Of a DNA stretch of 64,000 nt, positions 49,169-57,633 are shown in pieces (the first letter of the stretch is position 1; each line of letters starts with the position of its first letter). The stretch is taken from contig OZ257149.1 of the NCBI GenBank assembly GCA_965279085.1, positions 682,001 to 746,000 on the forward strand. The letters run 5' to 3'. The position numbers and the translations under genes are program-made. This DNA is from UBA7672 sp965279085 (GTDB taxonomy: Bacteria > Pseudomonadota > Alphaproteobacteria > Caulobacterales > Hyphomonadaceae). Under the pieces are notes generated by a model. It was not told the DNA's origin. It saw nothing but the letters and a program-made list of their open reading frames with translations, and made no database searches.

Positions 49169-49374
49169 TGATCATCTGCGTGTGTCGGGGCCTCAATACA
49201 GCGAAAGTGAACGACGCCATCGCGGCGGGCGCTCGCTCCCCTGCGCAGGTCCACAGGCACCACTCCACCACGATAAACTGCGGAAAATGCTGCGAAACCG
49301 TGTGCGGGATGATCCGTGAGCAGGCCCAGGACGACGTCTGCTCGTCCCAGCGGATGCTTGTCGCGGCTGAGTAG
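49168..49374 (+). CDS. bfd: Bacterioferritin-associated ferredoxin
   Basis: Bfd is a [2Fe-2S] protein that passes electrons to bacterioferritin to release stored iron. The 68-residue product has the four cysteine ligands in Bfd order: Cys4, Cys6 (ICVCRG), then Cys38 and Cys41 in NCGKCCETV. The bfr gene follows 167 nt downstream. The start lies at the end of the Fur-like box. Confidence 0.93.
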   Translation: MIICVCRGLNTAKVNDAIAAGARSPAQVHRHHSTTINCGKCCETVCGMIREQAQDDVCSSQRMLVAAE

Positions 49375-49387
49375 GCCCGCGACCGCC

Positions 49388-49418
49388 TTTGCGAACGCCA
49401 ATTCCTCGCATTCGCAAA
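49388..49418 (+). promoter_or_regulatory. Inverted repeat between bfd and bfr
   Basis: TTTGCGAA (49388-49395) and TTCGCAAA (49411-49418) are perfect inverse complements separated by 15 nt, followed by an A-rich stretch. The half-site resembles the TTCGCA arm of the box at bfd, so it may bind the same regulator; it could also act as a weak hairpin. Confidence 0.4.
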
Positions 49419-49541
49419 AAAATCCAATAAAAACAACTTGAAAAGCGTCGAGAGTCGGCGTCCTTAGAGCCTTGTTGTGCGTTATGCCTAACGAGGCCGC
49501 CTCCCCGGCGCGCTGCCAGCCAATTTTCAAGGAGCCCGCCC

Positions 49542-50033
49542 ATGAAAGGCGATCCGAAGGTCATCGAATTCCTGAACCAGGCGCTCAAGAACGAGCTGAC
49601 GGCCATCAACCAGTACTTCCTGCATTCGCGGATGCTGCGGGACTGGGGCGTCTCGGAGCTCGCCAAGAAGGAGCACGACGAGTCGATCGAGGAGATGCAT
49701 CACGCCGACTGGCTGATCGAACGCATCCTTTTCCTCGAGGGCCTGCCGAACCTGCAGGACCTCGGCAAGCTGTTCATCGGCGAGAACGTGAAAGAGATCC
49801 TCGAGTGCGACATGAAGACGGAGCAGATGGCGGTGCCGGTGCTGCGCGATGCGATCGAGTATTGCGAGAAGGTGCGTGACTACGGTTCGCGCGACATCTT
49901 CAACAAGATTCTCCACAACGAGGAAGAGCACATCGACTACATCGAGACGCAGTTCGATCTCATCAACCAGGTGGGCATCCAGAACTACATCCAGCTGCAG
50001 TCGAAGCCGAATGCGAGCCAGGCGTTGGAGTAG
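49542..50033 (+). CDS. bfr: Bacterioferritin
   Basis: A 163-residue ferritin-like subunit that stores iron in a 24-mer with heme between dimers. Ferroxidase ligands Glu18, Glu51, His54, Glu94, Glu127 and His130 are all present. Met52 (heme ligand) is present in EEMHHAD. AAGGAGCCCGCCC precedes the ATG. The pairing with bfd just upstream makes an iron storage/release unit. Confidence 0.96.
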   Translation: MKGDPKVIEFLNQALKNELTAINQYFLHSRMLRDWGVSELAKKEHDESIEEMHHADWLIERILFLEGLPNLQDLGKLFIGENVKEILECDMKTEQMAVPVLRDAIEYCEKVRDYGSRDIFNKILHNEEEHIDYIETQFDLINQVGIQNYIQLQSKPNASQALE

Positions 50034-50050
50034 GCGTCTGCGCCTACGCG

Positions 50051-50165
50051 CTCGTGGTTCGACGGACGGCCCTTCGGGCCTGCTCACCATGAGCGCTAAA
50101 CTACTGATCGCCCTGTAGCGCTCATCCTGAGCAGCAAGCGAAGCGTGCGTCCGTCGAAGGACGAG
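50051..50165. repeat. Palindromic repeat, copy A
   Basis: Long imperfect hairpin: CTCGT/ACGAG ends, TTCGACGGACG/CGTCCGTCGAA, then CTGCTCA and ATGAGCGCT pairing with AGCGCTCAT and GAGCAG. The left arm shares CTCGTGGTTCGACGG and CCCTTCGGGCCTGCTCACCA with copy B at 58086-58197. Confidence 0.75.
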
Positions 50166-50212
50166 CGCGGCCTCTCTGGACTTGGGCGCCGCACCGCCGC
50201 AAAAATCGCTGC

Positions 50213-50638
50213 ATGAGCAATTTCCTCCATCACCTCGACCTCTCCGTCCGCGATCCCGTGAAGTCGCGGCCGTTGTATGAGTTGTTCCTCGGACATGTCG
50301 GTTTCACGCTGAAGAGCGCGGGCGAGGACTGGGCGGGGTTCGGGCTGGGCGACAAGCGCTATCCGTGCATCACGCTGCTGCAGGCGCGCGGGGAGAATGC
50401 GGGACGGGAGCACGATCGCTATACGTCCGGGCTGCATCACCTTGCGCTGCGGGCGCGGTCGCGGGCGGATGTGGATGCGCTGTACGCCAAGCTTGTGAAG
50501 TTCGGCGCGGACATTCTCGATCCGCCGCAGGAATACGTCGACTACGGCAAGGGATACTACGCCGTGTTCTTCGCGGACCCGGACGGGATGAAGCTGGAAT
50601 ACGTGTTCACCCCGCCAGAGGCAGAGGTGCGGGTCTGA
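50213..50638 (+). CDS. VOC (glyoxalase/dioxygenase-fold) family protein
   Basis: A 141-residue vicinal-oxygen-chelate protein: NFLHHLDLSVRDPVKSRPLYELFLGHVGF with first-half metal His, GLHHLALRARSRADVDALYAKLVKFGADI, YYAVFFADPDGMKLEYVFTP with Glu at the last metal position. Function could be glyoxalase, fosfomycin-type or dioxygenase; not decided. A short tail of a second related gene follows. Confidence 0.88.
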   Translation: MSNFLHHLDLSVRDPVKSRPLYELFLGHVGFTLKSAGEDWAGFGLGDKRYPCITLLQARGENAGREHDRYTSGLHHLALRARSRADVDALYAKLVKFGADILDPPQEYVDYGKGYYAVFFADPDGMKLEYVFTPPEAEVRV

Positions 50639-50645
50639 TGCGGTC

Positions 50646-50684
50646 ACGGACGGGCTGAAGCTGGAAAATGTCTGGACGCCGTAG
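50646..50684 (+). pseudogene. Remnant of a second VOC gene
   Basis: Thirteen codons ending in TAG, read as TDGLKLENVWTP and stop, match the end of the intact VOC gene just upstream (PDGMKLEYVFTP). No other part of the second gene is present, so this looks like a decayed tandem duplicate. It is not translated from its own start. Confidence 0.6.
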
Positions 50685-50725
50685 TTTAACGACGGTTCGG
50701 CGGAGGCCGTCATGGGGACGAACGG

Positions 50726-51094
50726 ATGAGCGCAGCCGTCATACGCTGGTCGATAGCCGGTTCGGTTGCAGCGTCGATCATGGTCATCTACGCGCTAGGC
50801 TTCGCCTCCTTCGCGTCGACAGCACTCTTCACGACGGTGAAGGGCGCACCGTTGCTGTGCTTTCCGGCGATGTTCGCGGGACTCGTTCTCCGGCGAGACG
50901 GAGTTGATCTTCGCAAGCTCGCGCTGATCGGGGCAATCGTGTCGCTCTTGCTTGTAGGACTGCTGGTCGTTTGCGCGGTGGTGATCGATGGGGCGGAGGT
51001 GTCGCCGGTCTTTGTCGGGGTGTGCGCGCTTCTTTCGGCGGTATTGCTTGGTGGCGTCGTCACCACCCGTCTGATCGTGAAGATGCAGCCCTGA
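50726..51094 (+). CDS. Membrane protein of unknown function
   Basis: A 122-residue protein with four hydrophobic segments (about 7-33, 37-55, 66-88, 94-115) and a short polar loop. No family recognised. Its ATG has GGACGAACGG upstream. Likely inner-membrane. Confidence 0.7.
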   Translation: MSAAVIRWSIAGSVAASIMVIYALGFASFASTALFTTVKGAPLLCFPAMFAGLVLRRDGVDLRKLALIGAIVSLLLVGLLVVCAVVIDGAEVSPVFVGVCALLSAVLLGGVVTTRLIVKMQP

Positions 51095-51167
51095 CGCCAC
51101 GACAGGCTTGCGGAAACCGGGAATTACCCGAAGCTGCCGTTCGCGTTGGCTCGCGGAGGAGCAGCTC

Positions 51168-52505
51168 ATGCTCACGATCGAACAGCTCAGGGCGAAGGTG
51201 GCCTCGCAGAGGGACGCCCTGCCCGCGCTCTATGGCGATGTGGACTTCTCGATCAAGCCAGAACGGTTCGCCGACGAGCCCGTGATCACCGGGCCGGACA
51301 AGAGCCGCAGCGATCACCTGCGGCCGGAGATCCTGAAGAACACGGCGCTGATGGAGCGCATGCGCGCCTACACCATGCTGGGCGATACTGTGGCCGACGC
51401 CTATGCGGCGCTGATGCCGACCTATGGATTCCGCGGGCTGGTGGGCATGCTGAAGGAGGCGTGCGACCGGGGCGTGGAGAAGGTGGCCGATGCGCCGCCG
51501 GAGCTGGTGGCCTTCATCCGCGCGATGGAGGCGACGCCGGACTGGGTCGACATGAAGCTGGTGGAGGAAGGCGCGCGGCAGAGCCGCGAGGACTCGGCCA
51601 ATTATTCGCCCTTCGTGATCCGCGGTGCTTTCATCGCGACGTTCATGAACAAGTACTCGGCGCTTCCCATGGCGCTGACGGGCACGCTGACGAATGAGAC
51701 GGCAGGGCGGCGCGTGAAGGATACGGCGAGCTTCTTCATCACGTCGGTGCTGCCCGGGGCGCTGGAGCGCTATGGGCCGGGGTTCAAGTCGGCGGCAATG
51801 GTGCGGCTGATGCATTCCATGGTGCGGTTCAACGCGCTGCGCCGGTCGAACGTCTGGGACGTGAAGACGTTCGGCGTGCCGATCCCGCAGGTGGACCAGA
51901 TGCCGGCCGGGCTGATCGGCGTATTCCTGCTGGCGTTCAAGATGATCGAGAAGGGGCGGCTGGAATACACGCCGGAAGAACGGGCGCGGGTGGAGCTGGC
52001 GCGCTATCGCTGTTTCCTGCTGGGGCTTCCGGAGGAGCTGCTGCCGGATACGCCGAAGGAGATGGTCGAGGTCATGATGATGTACGACCAGACGCTGCGC
52101 AAAGGGTTCGACGACAGGACATGCGGCGAGCTGGTGCGGGCGACGCTGGCGGCCTACCTGCCAGCGGATAGGAAGCTGGGAAGCCGGATATTCGACCGGG
52201 TGGAGCGCAGCTTCTCGAAGATATTCTTCCTGCTGAGCTTCCTTGCCGGCGACAAGGCGAAGGCGCGCGAGATGGGCGTGAAGATCGGCGTGGGCGACTG
52301 GGCCGTGTTCGTTGCGTGCAGCCTGTTCATCGGCGCGCGGAAGGGGCTGTACGCCATCGCGGCGCGGACGCCGGGGTTGCGGCAGGCGACGGACAGGATG
52401 CTGGTGCGCAAGCTGGACCAGATGCTGAAGGATTACGGCCACGCCGAATTCACCAGCGATGCGGCGACTTATCGCCCGGTGAAACTGCAGCAGGCGGCGG
52501 AATAG
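51168..52505 (+). CDS. Lcp/MpaB-type oxygenase (DUF2236)
   Basis: A 445-residue protein of the DUF2236 family that includes latex-clearing protein and fungal MpaB, which cleave isoprenoid C=C bonds with a b-type heme. The conserved stretch VRLMHSMVR carries His216 as likely proximal heme ligand with Arg213 and Arg220. No signal peptide, so probably cytosolic or membrane-peripheral. GGAGGAG lies 6 nt before the ATG at 51168, which decides the start. Confidence 0.85.
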   Translation: MLTIEQLRAKVASQRDALPALYGDVDFSIKPERFADEPVITGPDKSRSDHLRPEILKNTALMERMRAYTMLGDTVADAYAALMPTYGFRGLVGMLKEACDRGVEKVADAPPELVAFIRAMEATPDWVDMKLVEEGARQSREDSANYSPFVIRGAFIATFMNKYSALPMALTGTLTNETAGRRVKDTASFFITSVLPGALERYGPGFKSAAMVRLMHSMVRFNALRRSNVWDVKTFGVPIPQVDQMPAGLIGVFLLAFKMIEKGRLEYTPEERARVELARYRCFLLGLPEELLPDTPKEMVEVMMMYDQTLRKGFDDRTCGELVRATLAAYLPADRKLGSRIFDRVERSFSKIFFLLSFLAGDKAKAREMGVKIGVGDWAVFVACSLFIGARKGLYAIAARTPGLRQATDRMLVRKLDQMLKDYGHAEFTSDAATYRPVKLQQAAE

Positions 52506-52596
52506 CGGAATTTCAGCAGGCCGGTCGCGGCGCGGCCATATTCAGCCCATCTAAACCTTCCGGCCGCAGCATGAGCGGCTGGAACCGGTGCGCTTG

Positions 52597-53019
52597 ATGT
52601 CCTCCCCCACTCCCCGCTATTCGACGAAGACGCTGGTGCGTGTGTGGGCGAGCGTGGCGGTCGTGATGGCCGTGGCGGTGATCTGGGGCGCGACGCAGGC
52701 GGACGATCCGTTGTCGCGGTACATCTCGACGGATACGCAGCGGCACATCCTGGCGTTTGGCGCGCTGGGTCTGTGCGGCGCGCTAATGCCTACGGCGAAA
52801 GCGCGGTTGATTGCGTTGGGGAGCGTGCTGGTCTTCGGCGTGGCGGTGGAGGTAATCCAGATTCCGATCGCGGGCCGTGGCGCGCAGTGGAAAGACTTGT
52901 TCGCCAGCAGCGTCGGCGCATTCGCCGGCTTCGGCTTTGGCGCGGCGGCGATGGGCGCGTTCGAGTGGGCGCGGGACTGGCTCAGCGCACGGGCGAAGTC
53001 CGTTTCGCAGCGTCGCTGA
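52597..53019 (+). CDS. VanZ-like membrane protein
   Basis: A 140-residue membrane protein with four helices; STDTQRHILAFGALGLCGALM, LVFGVAVEVIQIPIAGRGAQWKDLFASSVGAFAGFGFG is the VanZ/PF04892 pattern (E-x-x-Q and the R-x-x-x-x-x-D motif). Function is usually unknown outside glycopeptide resistance. ATG at 52597 preferred over GTG at 52588. Its end overlaps a convergent gene by 38 nt. Confidence 0.82.
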   Translation: MSSPTPRYSTKTLVRVWASVAVVMAVAVIWGATQADDPLSRYISTDTQRHILAFGALGLCGALMPTAKARLIALGSVLVFGVAVEVIQIPIAGRGAQWKDLFASSVGAFAGFGFGAAAMGAFEWARDWLSARAKSVSQRR

Positions 53020-53785
53020 GAAACTCTCCGTACATCCGGTGTGATCGCTCGGTGAGGACCGGGTCGTATTTGACGCGCCAGTCCTGGGCTTCGATCTCGT
53101 CGAAGGCGTGGGTGGCGCCTTCGAAGCTGGTGATGTCGATCGGTTGCGACGGCGTCTTCATGCGGCCGAGCGTCTTGATGACGTGCTTGCCGAAGACGAC
53201 CGTATCCGCCGTGCCGACGATGGCTTTCACCGGCACATCGACGCGCAGGCCACGCGCGGGCGCGATCGCGCCGGGGCCCTGATAGGGATAGATGACGAAG
53301 GCGCCGAGGAGGCCGGCGAGCGGCTCATCAGGGATGCCGGTGAGGCGCGTGGCTTTCGCGACTTCGGCGCCGGGCGACATCGACATGGCGTCGAGCGCCG
53401 TCCAGCCGCCATGGCTCCAGCCAGCGACCGCCATGCGGGATGGATCAGCCCATGGCTGGCGGCGCGCCCATTCCATCATGGCGAAGAGATCGCCAGCGCG
53501 TTCCCTGCCCCACAGCTGCAATCCTGTGCAGACGGTGGCGTAGGCTTCGAGCCTCTCGATGCGGCGATGGCCGTAAGAGTCGATGACGATGACGGCCCAG
53601 CCCGCCGCCTTGGCGACGGCGGCCCAGCGCGCCTGCAGGTTCTTCTTGCCGCCGCAGCCGTGAAGCTGGAGCGCGACGGGGAACGGGCCGTCGCCTTCGG
53701 GCTTGTAGATTTCGGAACCTGCGACGAGCGAGGCTATCCGCTGGTCGAGCGTTTCCTTCTCGAACGTGCTGGAGGAGAGCGCCAT
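52982..53785 (-). CDS. Dienelactone-hydrolase-like protein
   Basis: A 267-residue alpha/beta hydrolase with nucleophile in GWSHGGW (Ser preceded by His-type environment), upstream GCGGKK oxyanion turn, and a terminal ATHAFDE motif with the catalytic His. There is no signal peptide. Substrate unknown. The 3' end overlaps vanZ-like gene on the other strand. Confidence 0.85.
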   Translation of the reverse strand: MALSSSTFEKETLDQRIASLVAGSEIYKPEGDGPFPVALQLHGCGGKKNLQARWAAVAKAAGWAVIVIDSYGHRRIERLEAYATVCTGLQLWGRERAGDLFAMMEWARRQPWADPSRMAVAGWSHGGWTALDAMSMSPGAEVAKATRLTGIPDEPLAGLLGAFVIYPYQGPGAIAPARGLRVDVPVKAIVGTADTVVFGKHVIKTLGRMKTPSQPIDITSFEGATHAFDEIEAQDWRVKYDPVLTERSHRMYGEFLSDAAKRTSPVR

Positions 53786-53803
53786 AAGGCCGTCCTGTGA
53801 ACC

Positions 53804-54682
53804 CTAACTGCCAGGATGTGGGGCGGGACCGACGCTTTGGCCATGGCGCTTGTGCAATTCGGCCAGCAGGGCGCGATCGAAGTCGCGGCTGGGAAGATCG
53901 TTCCACGCGCGGATTTCGTTGCCGATCAGGGCGTGGTCGCGTGCGGCCTCGAAGCTCGGGCCGGGGATCATCTTCAAGTCGTAGAGACGTTGGGGCGAAT
54001 ACCCGGTGAGAATCCACGAGATGTGCCAATCGAGCTTGGCGACCTTGGCGAGCTCGTTCGTGCAGTTCGACGCGAGCGTGTTGTAGAAGCGCGGCTTCGC
54101 TTCGACGGCGACGGTGCGCTTCAGCAGGCCCTGCAGGAAGGCCTGCTTCTGATCCTGCGAGAGGGCGAGCGGATAGACGTAGATGTCCTTCTTCAGGAAG
54201 GTGGCGCGGCGCGTGAGCAGTTCCTTCGCCGTGTTCCACATGTAGGCCAGTTCGAACTTGTTGAAGAGGCCGTCGACGGCGGAATAGGTTTCGGTCTTCT
54301 CCAGCCGCGCTTCGACCGTGAGGCCGACGATGCGATCATCCGTGAACTCGAACAGGATGAGCGTGTGAGCGGCATAGGGCTGGCCGGGCTGGGGCTCGAC
54401 CATGAACCAGACATTGCGGATGTCGCCGTACCTGGCGGCGAAGCTGGTGGAGGTTTTCGTGGCGGGACCATCGGCCGTGTAGGACCAGTCCATCACCGGA
54501 TCGAGGCTGAAATCGTCCGCACGCAGATCGACCTTCGGCATGACCGAGAGATTCTCGACCCAGTCGCGATCAGTCCGGGGCGTCTGGAAGAGGACGGAGT
54601 CCAGGAAGATGGCGACAAGTATCGCCGCCACGCTTATGACGGTCGCCCATGGCCGCTTTCTGATCCAGTTCCAGACGAACAT
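53804..54682 (-). CDS. DUF4105 family protein (Lnb N-terminal-like)
   Basis: A 292-residue protein with an N-terminal membrane anchor (WATVISVAAILVAIFLDSVLF, about 11-31) and a periplasmic NlpC/P60-like fold as in the N-terminal domain of lacto-N-biosidase-like DUF4105: His in YAAHTLILFEF and Cys in YNTLASNCTNELAK are candidate catalytic residues. The ATG at 54682 gives a proper anchor. It is co-directional with the hydrolase gene downstream (18-nt gap). Confidence 0.82.
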   Translation of the reverse strand: MFVWNWIRKRPWATVISVAAILVAIFLDSVLFQTPRTDRDWVENLSVMPKVDLRADDFSLDPVMDWSYTADGPATKTSTSFAARYGDIRNVWFMVEPQPGQPYAAHTLILFEFTDDRIVGLTVEARLEKTETYSAVDGLFNKFELAYMWNTAKELLTRRATFLKKDIYVYPLALSQDQKQAFLQGLLKRTVAVEAKPRFYNTLASNCTNELAKVAKLDWHISWILTGYSPQRLYDLKMIPGPSFEAARDHALIGNEIRAWNDLPSRDFDRALLAELHKRHGQSVGPAPHPGS

Positions 54683-54832
54683 CCGACCTATTCCCCTGTT
54701 TCCACAGAAGCATGGGCGGGCCGTGTTCGCAAAGCGCTGTTTGATGTTGCGCGATGCACGGCGGATGCCCCAACTCAGTGACGGTTTCACCCGGGGGTGA
54801 CGTGGACCTGAACCGTCAGATCAGGGGACTAG

Positions 54833-55723
54833 ATGATGCATATCAAGAATTTGTTTCTGACCGCGGCATGCGCCGCGGCGATGGCGCCTGCCGCCCTTGC
54901 GCAACAGGCCGACACCTATGTGCGGCCCTACTGGTGGGACAAGCCGGTGGTGGAAGGCATGGGCCGGGCGCTGGTGGAAGTTTCGCCGAACCGCGCGCGA
55001 TTCGATCTCGCCTTTGTCGAGACGGACGGCAAATCGGATGAGGCGATGAAGAAGGCCGTGGCGCGCTCGAAGATCGCCTATGACGCGATCAAGAAAGTCG
55101 CGGGCGACAAGTCTCGCATCACCACCAGCGTCAATGTCGAGGCGTACTACAAGCAGTACCGCGACAAGGACGGCAACATGCAGACCAACTTCCGTCCCGA
55201 CCAGGTGGATGGCTATCAGGCGCGCGTGCAGATGTTTGTCGTGCTGACCGACACGGCGCTGGCGGGCCGTGCGCGTGCCGCCGCGCTGGCGCTGGGGCCG
55301 CAGGACATGAACCCGGTGTCGATCTATCTCGAGCAGACCACCGAGATGCAGCGCGCGGCGCTGGATGAAGCCGCCAAGGATGCACGTCAGCGCGCGCAAC
55401 TGGTGGCGAGCGCGACGGGCGGGCGACTGGGCGACATTCTCGTCGTGCAGGAAGGCACGGACAGCTGCATGGGCAACTGGTCGAGCGGACAGGTGGCGCG
55501 CGTACTGGGCGATGGTGGAAATTACCGCGCGCCGATGTATTCGCCGCCGCCGCCCCCACCTCCGCCAGCCCCGGCAATGGCGCCGCCGGTTGCGAGCGGA
55601 CAGGTGGGAAGGCAGACCATCACCGTCTCGGAGAGGGATCTCGTCGCGCTCGACCTTCCGAGCGATGCGAACCCGCAGACGATCTCCGCGAACGTGTGCG
55701 TGATCTACTCGCTGGTGAAATGA
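54833..55723 (+). CDS. SIMPL domain (DUF541) protein
   Basis: A 296-residue exported protein: signal ending PAALAQ (about 24), then SIMPL core with GRALVEVSPNRARFDLAFVETDGKSDEAMKKAVARSKIAYDAIKKVAG and DEAAKDARQRAQLVASATGGRLGDI. A polyproline hinge of eight prolines near 240 precedes a second short domain ending in TISANVCVIYSLVK. SIMPL proteins are periplasmic and linked with signalling or stress; biochemical role unknown. Stop overlaps the next gene. Confidence 0.88.
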   Translation: MMHIKNLFLTAACAAAMAPAALAQQADTYVRPYWWDKPVVEGMGRALVEVSPNRARFDLAFVETDGKSDEAMKKAVARSKIAYDAIKKVAGDKSRITTSVNVEAYYKQYRDKDGNMQTNFRPDQVDGYQARVQMFVVLTDTALAGRARAAALALGPQDMNPVSIYLEQTTEMQRAALDEAAKDARQRAQLVASATGGRLGDILVVQEGTDSCMGNWSSGQVARVLGDGGNYRAPMYSPPPPPPPPAPAMAPPVASGQVGRQTITVSERDLVALDLPSDANPQTISANVCVIYSLVK

Positions 55724-56064
55724 TGGCGCGCCGCCAGCCCTGGCATCTATTGCTCGGGCTGGCGGCTGGCCTCTCTATCTTTTCGTCGGCGTGCTCGCAA
55801 CAACCGGGCTTTTCGTTTGCGCAGCAAGACGGCGCCAAAACGTTTGGTTGCTACACCGAAAAGCCAGCGTCGATGTTTGAGGCAGAGTTCGCCGACGGCG
55901 ATGTCATGGTCGCGGACAACGGCAAGCGCATCACGCTGCACTTCTCGCCTTCGATATGGCCGCGTGCGGAGGATCGCTATGAAGGAGAAGGGTACGTCCT
56001 GACGTTCGATCCCGAAGCTTTCCTGACAAGACCTGACGGCTCGACGCGCGGGCCATGTCACTGA
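55720..56064 (+). CDS. Small lipoprotein
   Basis: A 114-residue product starting in an ATGA overlap with the SIMPL gene. Lipobox SSAC (Cys near 25), then a short mature domain with three Cys (TFGCYTE, GPCH). No family recognised. Its coupling to the SIMPL gene suggests a joint periplasmic role. Confidence 0.75.
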   Translation: MMARRQPWHLLLGLAAGLSIFSSACSQQPGFSFAQQDGAKTFGCYTEKPASMFEAEFADGDVMVADNGKRITLHFSPSIWPRAEDRYEGEGYVLTFDPEAFLTRPDGSTRGPCH

Positions 56065-56145
56065 CGTGTGCGACAGGCCTTGACCTCGCCGCATTCTTCC
56101 ATCAAAAACCCGCGCCTTGGATCAACCTCCTTTCGGATACGCCCC

Positions 56146-56223
56146 ATGAAACGGCGCTACGAAAATCAGACCGCGACGATCGTCCAGCCAATGCTGGACG
56201 TGAGCGGTTGCATGGAGGGATAG
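56146..56223 (+). CDS. Possible 25-residue peptide
   Basis: An ATG frame of 25 codons (begins MKRRYENQ, ends SGCMEG) lies between the small lipoprotein and a terminator. There is no SD; the preceding CCTCC even mimics anti-SD. It may be part of a non-coding leader rather than a gene. Confidence 0.25.
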   Translation: MKRRYENQTATIVQPMLDVSGCMEG

Positions 56224-56256
56224 GTCCAAGACGTCGGCGACAGCTGATGGAAACCG

Positions 56257-56288
56257 AACCCTCCGCGCATCACGCCGGAGGGTTTTTT
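56257..56288 (+). terminator. Strong rho-independent terminator
   Basis: AACCCTCCG (56257-56265) and CGGAGGGTT (56276-56284) form a stem with a 10-nt loop followed by TTTTTT. It ends the SIMPL operon or a short transcript ahead of rtcB. Confidence 0.9.
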
Positions 56289-56370
56289 GTTGTCCCCAAA
56301 TCGTCATGAGGATGGGGCGATGACAAACCGCCGGAATGCGCGGAGGGTCTGCGAACAAGGAAACGCAGAC

Positions 56371-57582
56371 ATGAGCACGTTTGAAGTGTTCGAAACGGCG
56401 GCCGGTGGCCGCATCAAGGCCTGGGTGAAAGGGGTTCCTGTCGAGGACTCTGCCCGGGAGCAGCTGGAAAACGTGGCGGGATTGCCGTTCGTGCATTCCC
56501 ACCTCGCCGTCATGCCCGACGTCCACTTTGGACGCGGCGCGACCGTTGGATCAGTGATCCCGACCAGAGGCGCGATCATTCCCGCCGCTGTCGGCGTCGA
56601 CATCGGCTGCGGGATGATGGCGGTGGAGACCACGTTGCGCGCAGAGCATCTGCCGGACTCGTTGGCAAAGCTGCGCTCGGAGATCGAGCGCAAGGCGCCG
56701 GCTGGCTTCGGCCGCAACGGGGAATGGGGCATGATCCCGGACTCCGTGGCGTCGCGGCTGCGCAACTCGGATCTGAACGAGCGGCTTGATCGCATTCGCG
56801 ACAAGCATCGCAAGATTCCGAACCACAAGGTCGGCAGCCAACTGGGCACGCTTGGATCGGGCAACCACTTCATCGAGGTTTGCCTTGATGAGCGTGGGTT
56901 TGTCTGGGTGATGCTGCACTCGGGCTCGCGCGGCACGGGGAACCAGATCGGGCAATACTTCATTGAGGCCGCCCGCAAGGCGCTCAAGGAACGTGTGCTC
57001 GGCTATCACGTGCCGGATCAGGATCTCGCCTTCTTCGTCGAGGGCGAGCCGATCTTCGACGACTACATCGAAGCGGTTAGCTGGGCGCAGGACTATGCGC
57101 GCGCCAACCGCGAGGCGATGATGGAGCGGACGCTGCAGGCAATGCGCGAGCAGTTGCCGAAGTTCAAGCTCGGCAAGCACGCGGTGAACTGCCACCACAA
57201 CTATGTGGAGAAGGAACACCACTTCGGCGCCGACGTGTGGGTGACCCGCAAGGGCGCCGTACGCGCTGGCGACGGGGAGCTTGGCACCATCCCGGGCTCG
57301 ATGGGCGCGAAATCGTTCATCGTGCGCGGGAAAGGCAACGCAGATTCGTTCTGCTCGTGCTCGCACGGCGCGGGACGGAAGATGTCGCGCTCGGAAGCCA
57401 AGCGCACCTTCTCGCTGAAGGACCACCGCGAGGCGGTCGCCGGCGTGGAGTGCCGCGTGGACGAACACGTGATCGACGAAACGCCAATGGCCTACAAGGA
57501 CATCGACGCCGTCATCGCGGCGCAGGCAGACCTGATCGACGTGGTTCACACGTTGAAGCAGGTGGTTTGCGTTAAGGGCTAA
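56371..57582 (+). CDS. rtcB: RtcB family RNA ligase
   Basis: RtcB seals RNAs with 2',3'-cyclic phosphate or 3'-phosphate and 5'-OH, using GTP and Mn. The 403-residue product has metal-site residues in MPDVHFG, GVDIGCGMM (Cys), GSGNHFIEV (His), MLHSGSRGTGN and CHHNYVEKEHH, and the guanylated-His loop SCSHGAGRKMSR. AAGGAAACGCAGAC precedes the ATG at 56371. No RtcA or archease is in the window. Confidence 0.95.
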   Translation: MSTFEVFETAAGGRIKAWVKGVPVEDSAREQLENVAGLPFVHSHLAVMPDVHFGRGATVGSVIPTRGAIIPAAVGVDIGCGMMAVETTLRAEHLPDSLAKLRSEIERKAPAGFGRNGEWGMIPDSVASRLRNSDLNERLDRIRDKHRKIPNHKVGSQLGTLGSGNHFIEVCLDERGFVWVMLHSGSRGTGNQIGQYFIEAARKALKERVLGYHVPDQDLAFFVEGEPIFDDYIEAVSWAQDYARANREAMMERTLQAMREQLPKFKLGKHAVNCHHNYVEKEHHFGADVWVTRKGAVRAGDGELGTIPGSMGAKSFIVRGKGNADSFCSCSHGAGRKMSRSEAKRTFSLKDHREAVAGVECRVDEHVIDETPMAYKDIDAVIAAQADLIDVVHTLKQVVCVKG

Positions 57583-57586
57583 CGGG

Positions 57587-57615
57587 ACGGGCGGCTCGAA
57601 AGGGTCGCCCGTTTT
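57587..57615 (+). terminator. Rho-independent terminator
   Basis: ACGGGCG and CGCCCGT, with a partial inner pair, followed by TTTT, 5 nt after the rtcB stop. Confidence 0.78.
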
Positions 57616-57633
57616 GTCCCAAGGAGAAGCAGT

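Noticed and set aside
51060..52442. 460-residue minus-strand frame across the DUF2236 gene
   Set aside because: His/Arg-rich shadow; the plus frame has a strong ribosome site and heme motif.
55550..55580. Run of proline codons in the SIMPL gene as a possible repeat expansion
   Set aside because: In frame and consistent with a flexible hinge in an exported protein; no evidence for instability.
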